A DNA stretch of 64,000 nucleotides, from contig JADJBC010000003.1 in assembly GCA_016703945.1 (NCBI GenBank), positions 200,905-264,904 of the forward strand, in the 5' to 3' direction. Both the position numbers and the translations under genes were made by a program. Below the pieces are notes generated by a model. That model was not told where the DNA came from and made no database searches. It saw nothing but the letters and a program-made list of their open reading frames with translations. Position 1 is the stretch's first letter. Each line of letters starts with the position of its first letter. The stretch is from Candidatus Aalborgicola danicus. GTDB lineage: Bacteria > Pseudomonadota > Gammaproteobacteria > Burkholderiales > Burkholderiaceae_C. Shown here one piece after another: positions 46,290 to 55,953 of this stretch.

Positions 46290-46443
46290 GGTCAAGCCTT
46301 GTGTGCGAGGATTGATCCATTATGGCAATGCTCAGCAGGTATTGCACGAAATCACTCTAATGCAACTGCCTCTAACACAATGGTTCTCTCGCCAATTCTT
46401 CAAGCAAAAAGCACCTGAAGCCCTCGTGAAATAAGCGTAAACA

Positions 46444-46460
46444 GCTATTGATTTTGTAGC
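46444..46460 (+). repeat. Half-copy of the dispersed palindromic element
   Basis: GCTA, 9 nt, TAGC, matching the first half of the 44-nt element, but the CGGGGGCT half is missing. It lies just downstream of the M14 carboxypeptidase gene, in a gene-free gap. Confidence 0.45.
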
Positions 46461-46476
46461 AACTCAAACAGCAGCA

Positions 46477-47616
46477 CTACGACACCGCTAGCAGCGGTTG
46501 CAGCACGCTGGCGCCCAGCCGTTTGGCGCGCGCCCCGCTCCAGCCCGCAACCGCATCAGGGTGCTGGGCATTGTCCTTAAAGGGCATCTCGATGGTGAGT
46601 GCCAGACAAGCAAAGGTCTGAGCCACCCAATTCGTCGCCAGGGTCGGGTTGGCTTTGCCCGGCTCACAAGCTCCGTAGTTGAACTGGTCCTGGAAATCCG
46701 GGCATGCCGCAATCCACGCCGATTTGAACGCTGACTCTTGCGCCGCAATGTCCGGCGTGTAGCCCGGGTTGCCTTCGGAACCCACAACAAAGTTGTAGGG
46801 CAGCCCCTCGTCGCCGTGCACGTCGAGGTTGATATCCACCCCCACCGCCAGCATTTTTTGGCGCACCAAAAACACTTCGGGCGAGCGCTCCATGCTGGGC
46901 TCGGCCCACTCCCGATTCAGATTGGCGCCCGCGGCGTTGGTGCGCAGGTTACCCCGTACCGCGCCGTCGGGGTTCATATTCGGCACGACAAAAAATTCAC
47001 ACCTTTCCAGCAGCACCCGGCTGACGGAATCGTCGGAATCGAGCAGACGCTCCAGAAACCCTTCTATAAACCACTCGGCCATGGTCTCTCCCGGGTGCTG
47101 GCGCGCGATCAGCCAGACTTTTTTCTTCTGCTCGTTTGGCGCTGGGCCGCTGTCGCACGTGATGCGCAACAGGCTCATGTCGCGCCCGTCCAGGGTGCTG
47201 CCCAGGCGTTCCTGCGTCACCAGGGGAGACTGGGCTGCTCGGGCCAGCAAGTTCAAATGCTGTTCGAACGAGTAGGGCTCGAAGTACGCGAAGTACATGG
47301 CGTTGCCCTTGGGGGTGGTGCGCGCCGTCATCACCGCGCCATCAAATTCGGTGTCGATGCGAAACCAGTTCTGGCGGTCATGGCTGGCCACGACCCGGTA
47401 ACCGTCCCAGCCAGCCGGGTAAGCACTGGCGCCCGCATTGAGGAATCGCAGTGTGATGGCACGGCCAGCAGGACCGTGCAGACAAAAATGAAACCACTGC
47501 GCAAAACTGCTGGCGTTGTCAGCACGGATGTTGAGCGCAACAATGCCGCCATCGGTCAGGCTGACGACTTCGATGGCTCCGGAATCAAACTGGGACGAGA
47601 TGTACAAGGAGGTCAT
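46477..47616 (-). CDS. M14 carboxypeptidase, cytosolic (CCP/AGBL-like)
   Basis: 379 residues. An N-terminal beta-rich domain (about 1–120, with YFAYFEPYSFEQH) precedes the M14 zinc peptidase. Ligands and substrate residues are visible in ARQHPGETMAEWF (His and Glu), NMNPDGAVRGNLRTNAAGANLNREW and DVHGDEGLP (His), with the catalytic Glu in LTIEMPF. The two-domain form is the cytosolic carboxypeptidase group, which in eukaryotes trims polyglutamate chains; bacterial substrates are unknown. No signal peptide. ATG 47616 is used although open frame continues upstream, antisense to dbpA. Confidence 0.85.
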   Translation of the reverse strand: MTSLYISSQFDSGAIEVVSLTDGGIVALNIRADNASSFAQWFHFCLHGPAGRAITLRFLNAGASAYPAGWDGYRVVASHDRQNWFRIDTEFDGAVMTARTTPKGNAMYFAYFEPYSFEQHLNLLARAAQSPLVTQERLGSTLDGRDMSLLRITCDSGPAPNEQKKKVWLIARQHPGETMAEWFIEGFLERLLDSDDSVSRVLLERCEFFVVPNMNPDGAVRGNLRTNAAGANLNREWAEPSMERSPEVFLVRQKMLAVGVDINLDVHGDEGLPYNFVVGSEGNPGYTPDIAAQESAFKSAWIAACPDFQDQFNYGACEPGKANPTLATNWVAQTFACLALTIEMPFKDNAQHPDAVAGWSGARAKRLGASVLQPLLAVS

Positions 47617-47700
47617 GGTGGAGGGCGTCAAAAGGACCAAACACTGTAACGGTTTGACCGGCGCTTGGGTCACGCGGATCGTGAAAACCGATAATCGGGC

Positions 47701-49137
47701 ATGACCCTCAAGAACACTGCGCCTGATACATCCCTCCCCACCAGCTTCGCCAACCTGGCACTGAGCCCCGCCGCCCTGGCCAATTTGCAGCAGCTGGGTT
47801 ACAGCGACATGACGCCGATCCAGGCCGCCAGCCTGCCCATCGCCTTGGCCGGCCAGGACCTGATTGCCCAGGCCCAGACCGGCAGCGGAAAGACGGCGGC
47901 CTTTGCGCTGGCGCTGTTGGCCAAGCTGAACCCGCGCTGGTTTGCGGTGCAGGCCCTGGTGCTGTGCCCCACACGTGAGCTGGCCGACCAGGTCACGGGT
48001 TGAAATCCGCCGCTTGGCGCGCGCCGAAGAAAACATCAAGGTGGTCACACTGTGTGGCGGCATTGCGCTGCGCGGCCAGCGCGCTTCGCTGAAAACGGCG
48101 CCCACGTCGTGGTGGGTACGCCGGGCCGCATCATGGACCACCTGGAACGCGGTTACCTGACGCTGGAAGGCCTGAACACCCTGGTGCTGGACGAGGCCGA
48201 CCGCATGCTGGACATGGGCTTTTTTGACGACATTGCCAAGGTCGCCAAACAGTGCCCGGCGAACCGCCAAACCCTGCTGTTCTCGGCCACCTACCCCGAA
48301 GGCATTGAAAAACTGGCCAGGCAATTCATGCGTGAACCGCAGCGCGTCGAAGTGGCACCACCCAAGACCGAGAGCCTGATTGAGCAGCGCTTTTACGAGG
48401 TGACCCAGCCCAACCGTCTGCACACGGTCGGCCAGTTGCTGCGCCACTTCAGGCCGGTGAGCACACTGGCGTTTTGCAACACCAAGCAGCAGTGCAAAGA
48501 CTTGGTGACGCTGCTGCAAGCAGAAGGTTTCTACGCGCTGGCGCTGTATGGCGAACTGGAGCAGCGCGAACGCGACCAGGTGCTGGCCCAGTTTGCCAAC
48601 CGCAGTTGCTCGGTGCTGGTGGCCACCGATGTCGCATCGCGTGGGCTGGATATTGCACAACTGGAAGCGGTCATCAACGTCGACATCACGCCTGACCCCG
48701 AAGTGCATGTGCACCGCATAGGCCGCACGGGTCGGGCGGGCGCCACGGGCCTTGCACTTAGTCTGGCCATCATGAATGACATGGGCCGTATCGGCAAAAT
48801 TGAGCAATACCAAAACCAAGCCTCCACGTGGTACCCGCTGGACACGCTGGTGCCCGCCAGTGATGCACCGCTGTTGCCACCCATGGTGACCATTCAGATC
48901 CTGGGTGGCCGCAAAGAGAAGATTCGCCCTGGCGATGTGCTGGGGGCGCTGACCGGTGAAGAAGGCGGCCCGGCCTACACGCGCGAGCAGATTGGCAAGA
49001 TACAGGTCACCGAGTTTTGCACCTTTGTGGCAGTGACGCGTGATGTGGCCACGCAGGCCTGCGCCAAGCTCAATGCGGGTAAGGTCAAGGGCAAGAGTGT
49101 GCGGGCGCGGCTGATGACACTGGCCGACTACACGTAG
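47701..49137 (+). pseudogene. dbpA: DbpA-type DEAD-box RNA helicase, two compensating frameshifts
   Basis: 478 residues when read across shifts near 47,997 and 48,087. The motifs are all present: the Q motif MTPIQAASLP, AQTGSGKT, PTRELADQV, GGIALRGQ, GTPGRIMDH, DEADRMLDMGF, SATYP and HRIGRTGRAG. The C-terminal RNA-binding domain (VTIQILGGRKEKIRPGDVLGAL) is the DbpA type, which binds 23S rRNA hairpin 92 and helps 50S assembly. The first shift adds a G (CACGGGTT for CACGGTT) and the second drops one (TCGCTGAAAAC for TCGCTGGAAAAC), so the overall length stays in frame. That pattern strongly suggests sequencing error. Confidence 0.92.
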
Positions 49138-49151
49138 ACCCAACGGTTGGT

Positions 49152-49979
49152 TTAAGGGCGGCCGAGGTCCATCGTCCAGTAAGTGCGGTAGGTCGAGTTG
49201 CTATTGGCCACGCAGGCCACAGCCACGTCCTGGTAGCTGCTATTCATGATGGTGCTGCAATGCCCCGCACTGGACATCCAATCGGCCATCGCAGCGGATA
49301 CCGAGCTTTGGCCTGCCGCCACATTTTCGCCAAAACTGGACCAGTTGTAACCGGCCGCCGTCATGCGCTGGCCGGGGGTGCGCCCGTCCAGGCTGGTGTG
49401 CGCGACATAGTTGTTGTTGGCCATATCGGCAGATTGGCCTGCTGCAGCATTGAACAACTTGTTATTCCAGGCCAGTGGTGCAGCGGCAGGGAACGCGGTA
49501 TTACCGCACATGCGGCTGCTAGCGCGCGCCTGGTTGACCAACGCCATCACATCGGTCTGGAACTGAGACAGGCTGCAGGTATTGGCGGCGGACAGCGTGC
49601 CCGCCGTGTTGCCGGGAGGGGTGGTGCCTGGCGCTTGGGGCGTGGCCGCCAACAACGTCACTGCATTCAATCGCACCCTCACGTTGTGATAGGTGTTTCC
49701 CTGAAACTCGAATGCCCCAAGTGTGAGCAGGTTGTTGGCGGGGTCGAAGGTATCGGCGCCTGGTGCGCCATTGTCCACGCCCAGCACGGTGAAGGAGTGC
49801 AGGATGACTGCCACGTCCTGGTAAACCGCACCGTTCACAGAAAGCGATGGTATCGACAGGCGACTGTTGCTGGGATCAAAGGTACTGGCGCCATAGACAT
49901 TAAGCGATACACACAGCGACAAAACCGCCAAAATAACTGCGTTGCGCGCAGAAGACTTCTTTACGGTCCAGATATTCAT
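49152..49979 (-). CDS. Secreted CAP-domain (SCP/PR-1-like) protein with N-terminal tandem repeat
   Basis: 275 residues with a signal peptide (about 1–30). Residues about 32–120 hold two copies of a 40-residue unit that begins TFDPSNSRL and TFDPANNLL. The CAP domain (about 140–275) has the typical FQTDVMALVNQAR start, YVAHTSLDGRTPGQRM and FGENVAAG. The His and Glu of the CAP tetrad are retained, although the domain has no proven enzymatic role in bacteria. Cysteines near the ends (CSLSQ, GHCS) may form disulfides. Extracellular or periplasmic. Confidence 0.82.
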   Translation of the reverse strand: MNIWTVKKSSARNAVILAVLSLCVSLNVYGASTFDPSNSRLSIPSLSVNGAVYQDVAVILHSFTVLGVDNGAPGADTFDPANNLLTLGAFEFQGNTYHNVRVRLNAVTLLAATPQAPGTTPPGNTAGTLSAANTCSLSQFQTDVMALVNQARASSRMCGNTAFPAAAPLAWNNKLFNAAAGQSADMANNNYVAHTSLDGRTPGQRMTAAGYNWSSFGENVAAGQSSVSAAMADWMSSAGHCSTIMNSSYQDVAVACVANSNSTYRTYWTMDLGRP

Positions 49980-50120
49980 TTCTTTGTGCTCCGATAGCTG
50001 TCAAGACGAGATTTTGTAGCATTTCGCACACGCGGGTGCGGCGCGATAGTAACAACGCGTTCATGCCGAGGACAGGTGCTGGGGATAAACTCCCCAATCA
50101 CCGGCAGACACAAGGCCCCC

Positions 50121-50987
50121 ATGCGCACCCTGTACCGCAACTTCGAGACCCAGGCGCACATTGATGCGCAGTACAACCCCAGCCTGGCACTGGCACCCAC
50201 CGACCAGCCGATGCAGCACTTTGCGGCACAAGCCAGCCGAGCGCGCAGCAGCTTGCGCAAGGTGCTGGACGTGCCGTACGGCCCGACGCTGGAAGAAACG
50301 CTCGACATCTTTCCAGCCGACCGGCCCAACGCGCCAGTTTTTGTGTTTATCCATGGCGGTTATTGGCGTGCCTTGTCCAGCAAGGATTTCAGCGGTGTGG
50401 CCTTGGGCTTGCACGCCTTGGGTTTCACCACGGTGGTCATCAATTACGCCCTGTGTCCGTTTGTCACAATTGATGAAATTACACGCCAGACCCGCTCGGC
50501 CCTGGCTTGGGTGCTGCGCAATATTGGCCAACATGGCGGTGATCCGTCGCGGGTCTGCATTGGCGGGCACTCAGCCGGAGGTCACCTCACGGCCATGGCC
50601 CTGCAGACCGAATGGCAACGTGACTATGGCTTGCCCCAGGACCCGTTTGTCGGTGCCATTGCCTTCAGTGGGCTGTACGATCTGGAGCCTTTGCGCTACA
50701 GCTACCTGCAGCCGATGATCCAATTGGACGATGGCAGTGTCTGGCGCAACTCCCCCTCGTTCTTGGTGCGCCCCTGCAAGACGCCGCTGTGGGTCACCTG
50801 GGGCGGCCTGGAAAGCGCCGAGTTCGCCCGCCAGTCCCAGACCTACCACGGCGCCTGGCAAGCTGCTGGCAACCAATCCTTGTTGCAAGAGCACCCAGGC
50901 ACCAACCATTTCACCGTCATCCACGGACTGGAAGACGCCCATAGCGCGGTCTGCCAGTGGCTGCTGAAGACCGCCAACGCAGCATGA
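50121..50987 (+). CDS. Alpha/beta hydrolase, kynurenine-formamidase-like
   Basis: 288 residues with HGGYW oxyanion motif and GGHSAGGHLTAM nucleophile elbow, plus a C-terminal NHFTVIHGL histidine. This set is that of the arylformamidase/KynB-like branch and related esterases. No kynurenine genes are nearby, so an esterase role is equally possible. ATG 50121 is chosen to match the family N-terminus (RNFETQAHIDAQYNPS). The last codon overlaps the next gene (ATGA). Confidence 0.78.
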   Translation: MRTLYRNFETQAHIDAQYNPSLALAPTDQPMQHFAAQASRARSSLRKVLDVPYGPTLEETLDIFPADRPNAPVFVFIHGGYWRALSSKDFSGVALGLHALGFTTVVINYALCPFVTIDEITRQTRSALAWVLRNIGQHGGDPSRVCIGGHSAGGHLTAMALQTEWQRDYGLPQDPFVGAIAFSGLYDLEPLRYSYLQPMIQLDDGSVWRNSPSFLVRPCKTPLWVTWGGLESAEFARQSQTYHGAWQAAGNQSLLQEHPGTNHFTVIHGLEDAHSAVCQWLLKTANAA

Positions 50988-52660
50988 GCATTTCCAAACT
51001 ACATCGCCGCCTGTTGACCGCGTTGTGCGGCAGCCTGTTCCTCACCATCCTGCACAGCGGCACCTCAGCCGCCGCGCCAGCAGCACCCAGCAAGCCCAAA
51101 CTGATTGTGCTGATTGCGATTGACGGATTGCCCCAGCGCCAGGTGCTGCAGTACCGCGACCAGCTGGCGCCCGATGGATTCAACCGTTTTCTGGAACGTG
51201 GCAGCTGGTTTTCAGACGCGCGGTATGGCCACTCCTTCACAGTCACCGGCCCGGGCCATGCCACCATGCTGACGGGCGCCTACCCGCACCGCAGTGGCAT
51301 CATTGGCAACGAATGGCGTGACCTGAAGACGGGTGAACGTGAGTACTGCACCGGCGACACCAGTGCCACCTACATCGGCCACCGCACCAACCCGCTGGAC
51401 GGCACCAGCCCCAAAAATCTGAAAGTGGAAACCGTGGGTGACGTGTTGCGCCGCGCCAGCCCTTTGTCCAAGGTCATCACGGTCTCTGGCAAAGACCGGG
51501 GCGCTATCCTGCCCGCGGGCAAAACCGGCACGGCCTATATGTATATGTCGTCTACCGGGCAGTTTGCCTCCAGCACCTACTACATGCCGGAGCACCCGGC
51601 ATGGGTCCATGCGTTTAATGCACGGCGCCCGGCGGATCGCTATTTCAAACAAGAGTGGAAAGCCTTGTTGCCTGAGGCCGCTTACAGTCGTTCGTTGCCC
51701 GACAACCAGCCTTGGTTTGGACCGGCCGGTGGCGCCCTGCCCAGCCGGTTCGGCATGCCGGATGATGATGCACCGGGACCCAATTTCTACGGCAGCTTGT
51801 TGCGGGGGCCATTTGCCGATGCGCTGTCGCTGGACTTTGCGCGCGCCGCGCTAGCGGGTGAGCAACTGGGGCAAGACGTGGCACCGGACATTTTGTCCAT
51901 CAGCCTGTCCGGCCATGATTACGTGAACCACGCGTACAGCGCCGAGTCCCGGCTGTCCCATGACCACGTATTGCAACTTGACCGGTTGCTGGAACGTTTT
52001 TTCCATGATCTCGACACCGCGGTGGGTAAAAACCAGTATGTGGCGGTGCTGACAGCGGACCATGGTTTTATGCCGGCCGTGCAAGTGAGCGCGCAACAGG
52101 GTTTGCCCACTGGACGGATCGATGGGGCACAAACCCTGGCCAACATCAACAAGGGTCTGGAGCGTGCATTCGGTCCGGGCAAATGGGTCATGTCTTATTC
52201 GGGATCGAGTCTGTTGCTGGACCACCGGCTACTGGCGCAAAAGGGCCTTGATGCCAATTCTGTGGCTGACGCGGCACGCGCTCTTCTGCTGGTCGAACCC
52301 GGGTTTGCAGCAGCCTACACGCGTACTGAAATGCGCAGCGGCGTGCGTGCGGCCGACCCCTTGTTTTCGGCGCTGGAGAAGTCGTGGCACCCGGATGTGT
52401 CAGGTGATGTGCAGTACGCCCTCAAGCCCCACTGGCTGTTTGGTGCACGCGCCACCGGTGCCGTGCACGGCTCCCCTTACGACTACGACAACCATGTGCC
52501 AATCTTTCTTTATGGGCCCGCATGGATAGGGAAGGGCCGGGTTGACAGGCGGGTTGAAGTGGTTGACATTGCACCCACGCTGGCTGCGCTGCTGGGTGTA
52601 GCAGCACCCGTTACGGCGGAAGGCCAGGTGTTGCCCCTGGTCAAACCGCGCCGCCGTTAA
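50984..52660 (+). CDS. Secreted alkaline-phosphatase-superfamily phosphodiesterase
   Basis: 558 residues with a signal peptide (LLTALCGSLFLTILHSG). The metal site is recognisable: the AIDGLPQ aspartate, the nucleophile in TGPGHATML, and HDYVNHAYSAESRLSHD and LTADHGFMP for the second zinc. It resembles the PafA/nucleotide-pyrophosphatase branch that hydrolyses phosphomono- or diesters in the periplasm. The start overlaps the preceding hydrolase (ATGA), so the two are translationally coupled. Confidence 0.85.
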   Translation: MSISKLHRRLLTALCGSLFLTILHSGTSAAAPAAPSKPKLIVLIAIDGLPQRQVLQYRDQLAPDGFNRFLERGSWFSDARYGHSFTVTGPGHATMLTGAYPHRSGIIGNEWRDLKTGEREYCTGDTSATYIGHRTNPLDGTSPKNLKVETVGDVLRRASPLSKVITVSGKDRGAILPAGKTGTAYMYMSSTGQFASSTYYMPEHPAWVHAFNARRPADRYFKQEWKALLPEAAYSRSLPDNQPWFGPAGGALPSRFGMPDDDAPGPNFYGSLLRGPFADALSLDFARAALAGEQLGQDVAPDILSISLSGHDYVNHAYSAESRLSHDHVLQLDRLLERFFHDLDTAVGKNQYVAVLTADHGFMPAVQVSAQQGLPTGRIDGAQTLANINKGLERAFGPGKWVMSYSGSSLLLDHRLLAQKGLDANSVADAARALLLVEPGFAAAYTRTEMRSGVRAADPLFSALEKSWHPDVSGDVQYALKPHWLFGARATGAVHGSPYDYDNHVPIFLYGPAWIGKGRVDRRVEVVDIAPTLAALLGVAAPVTAEGQVLPLVKPRRR

Positions 52661-52698
52661 TGGCAACCCGCAAGAACCGCCGTCCCCACAGGAGCCCC

Positions 52699-53883
52699 AT
52701 GTCCCACGCCGCTCAAAACGTGAACCCGCAACAACCGCCCTATCGGGACCGCAAACGGTATGCATGGATTTTGTCGTTGCTGGTGCCATGCCTGGTGGGG
52801 TTCGGGCCTTTGTTGATGGTCACCACCGGGGATGTGCGTGCGTTGTGGTTTCCGGTTGTGTTTTTCTACGTTTTTGCACCGCTGTTGGATTGGCTGCTGG
52901 GTGAGGACCTGAGCAACCCGCCGGAGAGCGCGGTACCGGCATTGGACGCCGACCCCTACTACCGGTGGATCACCTTTATGCTGGTCCCCATTCTCTGGGC
53001 TGCGTTTGTGTTCAGCGCCTGGTTTGTGGTGCATTTCGACCTGCCGCTGCATGGCATGGTCGCCATGGTGTTGATCACCGGTTCGGTGGGTGGTTTTTGC
53101 ATCAACCTGGGCCATGAGCTGGGACACAAAAACACCGCTTTGGAGCGTTGGCTGGCAAAGATCGTGCTGGCGCCCACGGCCTACGGGCACTTCTTCATCG
53201 AACACAACCGCGGACACCACCGCGACGTGGCCACGCCGTCAGACCCGGCCTCGTCCCGCATGGGTGAGTCCATTTACCATTTCGTGCTGCGCGAGATGCC
53301 AGGGGCGTTCAAGCGGGCCTGGGTGCTGGAGTCGACCCGGTTGCGCCAAGCCGGGCAAGCGGTTTGGTCACTGCACAACGAGATTTTGCAGCCCGCAATG
53401 ATCACCCTGGTGTTGTGGACCGCGTTGGTGCTGTGGTTGGGCGTGCAGATCCTGCCCTTCTTGCTGGTTGCCTCGTTCTGGGCCAATTTCCAGCTGACCT
53501 CGGCCAACTACATTGAGCACTACGGCCTGCTGCGCCAGGAACGTGCGCCCGGCAAATACGAAACCTGCAAACCCCACCATTCATGGAACAGCAACCACAT
53601 CTTCTCCAACTGGGCCCTGTTCCATTTGCAGCGCCACTCCGACCACCACGCTCACCCGCTGCGGCGTTACCAGTCGCTGCGCCACTTTGACAATTTGCCC
53701 CGACTCCCCAGTGGCTACTTTGGCATGTTTACCGTGGCCTATATTCCGCCGCTGTGGCGTTATGTGATGGACGAGCGCCTGCTGGCGGTGGTGGGTCGTG
53801 ATGCCTCACGCATCAACATCGATCCGCGCCAACGTGCAGCAGTGGTTAGTCGTTACCGCCTGATCGACGACGGGGCAAGCTAG
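52699..53883 (+). CDS. alkB: Alkane 1-monooxygenase (AlkB family)
   Basis: 394 residues with several membrane segments. The eight-histidine diiron site is complete: HELGHK, EHNRGHHRDV, NYIEHYG and LQRHSDHHAHP. AlkB hydroxylates the terminal carbon of medium-chain alkanes, fed by rubredoxin and rubredoxin reductase, neither of which is nearby. ATG 52699 is preferred because AGGAG sits just upstream; ATG 52660, overlapping the previous stop, is the alternative. Placement after an esterase and a phosphodiesterase suggests the trio serves one hydrophobic carbon source, but that is inference. Confidence 0.9.
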   Translation: MSHAAQNVNPQQPPYRDRKRYAWILSLLVPCLVGFGPLLMVTTGDVRALWFPVVFFYVFAPLLDWLLGEDLSNPPESAVPALDADPYYRWITFMLVPILWAAFVFSAWFVVHFDLPLHGMVAMVLITGSVGGFCINLGHELGHKNTALERWLAKIVLAPTAYGHFFIEHNRGHHRDVATPSDPASSRMGESIYHFVLREMPGAFKRAWVLESTRLRQAGQAVWSLHNEILQPAMITLVLWTALVLWLGVQILPFLLVASFWANFQLTSANYIEHYGLLRQERAPGKYETCKPHHSWNSNHIFSNWALFHLQRHSDHHAHPLRRYQSLRHFDNLPRLPSGYFGMFTVAYIPPLWRYVMDERLLAVVGRDASRINIDPRQRAAVVSRYRLIDDGAS

Positions 53884-54081
53884 TGGGCGCCAGCGTAGTG
53901 GAGCCACCAAGGGCAAGACCACCGTGGAGCATGTGCCCCGACCCAGCACACCAGTTCCACGAGCGCAAATGGGTGTTTTCCGGTTATGGACTGAACCGCT
54001 GGGGTTCGTAGGGCCACACGTCGATCACAAGGTCGGCCAAAAGTACACCCCGCGCCAATGAAGAGCACTGTTGCTGCGAGG

Positions 54082-54103
54082 CCCTATTCGGGCAGTCGCA
54101 AGT
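54082..54103 (-). repeat. Near-exact copy of the glpD 3' end
   Basis: CCCTATTCGGGCAG(T)CGCAAGT matches 56976–56997 with one mismatch. On the minus strand it reads LRLPE-stop, the last five codons of glpD. The upstream codons (AQTH) also match the glpD end (AQHY). It lies in the 265-base gap before the diguanylate cyclase gene, which otherwise holds nothing recognisable. Confidence 0.6.
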
Positions 54104-54148
54104 GCGTCTGCGCCGCACCAAGGGTTGCAATTGGCATAGACTTGCCGT

Positions 54149-55714
54149 ATGAACCTCGCAGTCAACACGCCATCTGCCGCGGACCGGATTCGCGGCCAAA
54201 TCGAGGCCGGCGGTCTTGGCGAGGCAATCGCGGCCGTCGACGGGGCGCTGGAGAGCTGCACCAGTGCCGAGCGCCCGATATTGCTCGGCCTCAAGTCCTT
54301 GGCCTTGGTCTCAACCGGGCAAGCGCTCGAAGGCCTGCGGGTTGCCACGCACGCACGCGAATTGGCGGCGGCGGTGGCCGATCCGGCGGTTGAAAGCGAG
54401 GCCTTGCTGGCACTCGGATTCGCGTTGCAGTCCCTAGAAGAACATACCCGGGCGTTCGACATCATCACCCAGGCGGAGCGCCTGGCGCAGCAGACAGGAG
54501 ATAACACGCTACTTGGCAAAGCCAGGCGGCGCCTTGGCATATCGTGCTCGGTGCTGGGGCGCCATGGGCAGGCGCTTGAGATGCTGGAGGACGCCGCGCG
54601 CATGCTGGACCAGCACGGTTCGCTGGCGGAGCGATACCATGCCAGATACTCGGTGTTGAACGCCAAAGGGCGGGCGGCCGACGATTCGACGGGTGACGAT
54701 GCCGCGCGGCAACTGCAATATGCCGAGCTGCTGGCTCAATGGGATGGTTTCCTTGAAGAAGTTGCCGCGCATGGTCTCACACGGCTTGAGTTGATGGCGC
54801 TGGCCAATACCGGCATCGCAGCGCGGCGCGCGGGCAAAGTGGAGCTTGCCACGCAGACGTTGCAACGCGCCGTTGACGGCCTCGCCAAAGCAGGTCTGCG
54901 TGGGCACGAGGCGGTCGCACAGGGCCACCTTGGTGCAATATTGATGACGCTGGGTCGCCCGGAAGAAGCGGTCGTCGCATTTCGCCGCGGCATCGCCCTG
55001 CTGGAAGGTGGCAATCCTCGGGAACTGATGGGAACATGGCTGGAGCTGGCCGAGGCCTATGAAGCCATTGATGACCCCAGACTTGCACTGGCTGCGTTCA
55101 AGGAGGCAAGAAGACTGGAGCGTCAATTGCACGATGATGAGGCACGGCAGGCGGCTACCAAGCGCGAGCAACGCGAAGAAATCGCGCGCCTTGCTGAACA
55201 ATGGTCGCGCCTGGCCGAAGAAGACCCCTTGACCGGCATCGCGAACCGACGTGCTTTTGATCGCTCACTGTCCCATATGGTGAGCGCTGCGCGCGAGGGG
55301 CGTCACTTTGCCTTGCTGTGTTTCGACCTTGATTTTTTCAAGCGCATCAATGACACCTACGGGCACGCGATTGGCGATAGCGTGCTGCAACGATTTGCCA
55401 GCCTGCTGCACGCAGACCGTCGCGCTGGCGATCTGCCGGCCCGGGTTGGTGGTGAAGAATTCGCTTTGCTGTTGCCAATTGACTCGAAATCTGCCGCCGC
55501 CGACATTGCTGCGCACATCAACCGCGCCTGCAAGGCAGCGGACTGGAGCTCCATCGCCAGCAATCTCAGCGTGACGGTAAGTGTTGGCGTCGCTGTGAGC
55601 CACGAAATCGACCCTGGCAAATTGAGCCCGGAAACCATGTACGGACTGACCGACAGCAGACTGTACCGTGCCAAGCATGAAGGCCGCGATCGCGTGATGG
55701 TCACTGCCGAATAG
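54149..55714 (+). CDS. TPR-repeat diguanylate cyclase (GGDEF)
   Basis: 521 residues. Residues about 20–330 are helical repeats of the TPR type, with no membrane segment, then a coiled-coil-like linker (HDDEARQAATKREQREEIARL). The GGDEF domain (about 355–520) has DPLTGIANRRAF, FDLDFFKRINDTYGH, the active-site loop GGEEF and an inhibitory RAGD motif five residues before it. It should make cyclic di-GMP in the cytoplasm, with product inhibition. The TPR part may bind a protein partner. Its flanks carry a glpD end copy and an IS91 remnant, which suggests it may have been carried in by a mobile event. Confidence 0.88.
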   Translation: MNLAVNTPSAADRIRGQIEAGGLGEAIAAVDGALESCTSAERPILLGLKSLALVSTGQALEGLRVATHARELAAAVADPAVESEALLALGFALQSLEEHTRAFDIITQAERLAQQTGDNTLLGKARRRLGISCSVLGRHGQALEMLEDAARMLDQHGSLAERYHARYSVLNAKGRAADDSTGDDAARQLQYAELLAQWDGFLEEVAAHGLTRLELMALANTGIAARRAGKVELATQTLQRAVDGLAKAGLRGHEAVAQGHLGAILMTLGRPEEAVVAFRRGIALLEGGNPRELMGTWLELAEAYEAIDDPRLALAAFKEARRLERQLHDDEARQAATKREQREEIARLAEQWSRLAEEDPLTGIANRRAFDRSLSHMVSAAREGRHFALLCFDLDFFKRINDTYGHAIGDSVLQRFASLLHADRRAGDLPARVGGEEFALLLPIDSKSAAADIAAHINRACKAADWSSIASNLSVTVSVGVAVSHEIDPGKLSPETMYGLTDSRLYRAKHEGRDRVMVTAE

Positions 55715-55730
55715 TCTGTCGCGCCCGTCA

Positions 55731-55785
55731 AGCTATCAAAAGAGAAGCTTCTTACGCACATTCCACGTGGGCCAGCGACCTTTAA
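55731..55785 (+). repeat. Degenerate copy of the dispersed palindromic element
   Basis: GCTA, 9 nt, AAGCTTC, 14 nt, CGTGGGCC, then CAGCGACCTTTAAC. Spacing matches the 44-nt element and the trailing bases match copy A. It sits 17 bases after the diguanylate cyclase stop. Confidence 0.4.
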
Positions 55786-55953
55786 CGGATGGGCCTTTCA
55801 ACCACACGAGGCGCAGTATCGCGCCCTGGAATAGGCTTCAAACCCCGTGCAAACCCTGGATTTCCTGACCGCGTGGCAGGCCCACCATGGAACAACGCCG
55901 TTTAGAAAGGTGATAGCAGCCCCGCAGCGATTCAAAGTCGCCGGTTATGTCGG

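Noticed and set aside
47617..49143. Long open frame on the minus strand upstream of the M14 carboxypeptidase
   Set aside because: It is antisense to dbpA, whose helicase motifs are clear, and has no conserved sequence; the M14 protein starts at 47616.
54025..54666. 213-codon minus-strand open frame
   Set aside because: Overlaps the diguanylate cyclase start in antisense; serine/arginine-rich with no ribosome-binding site.
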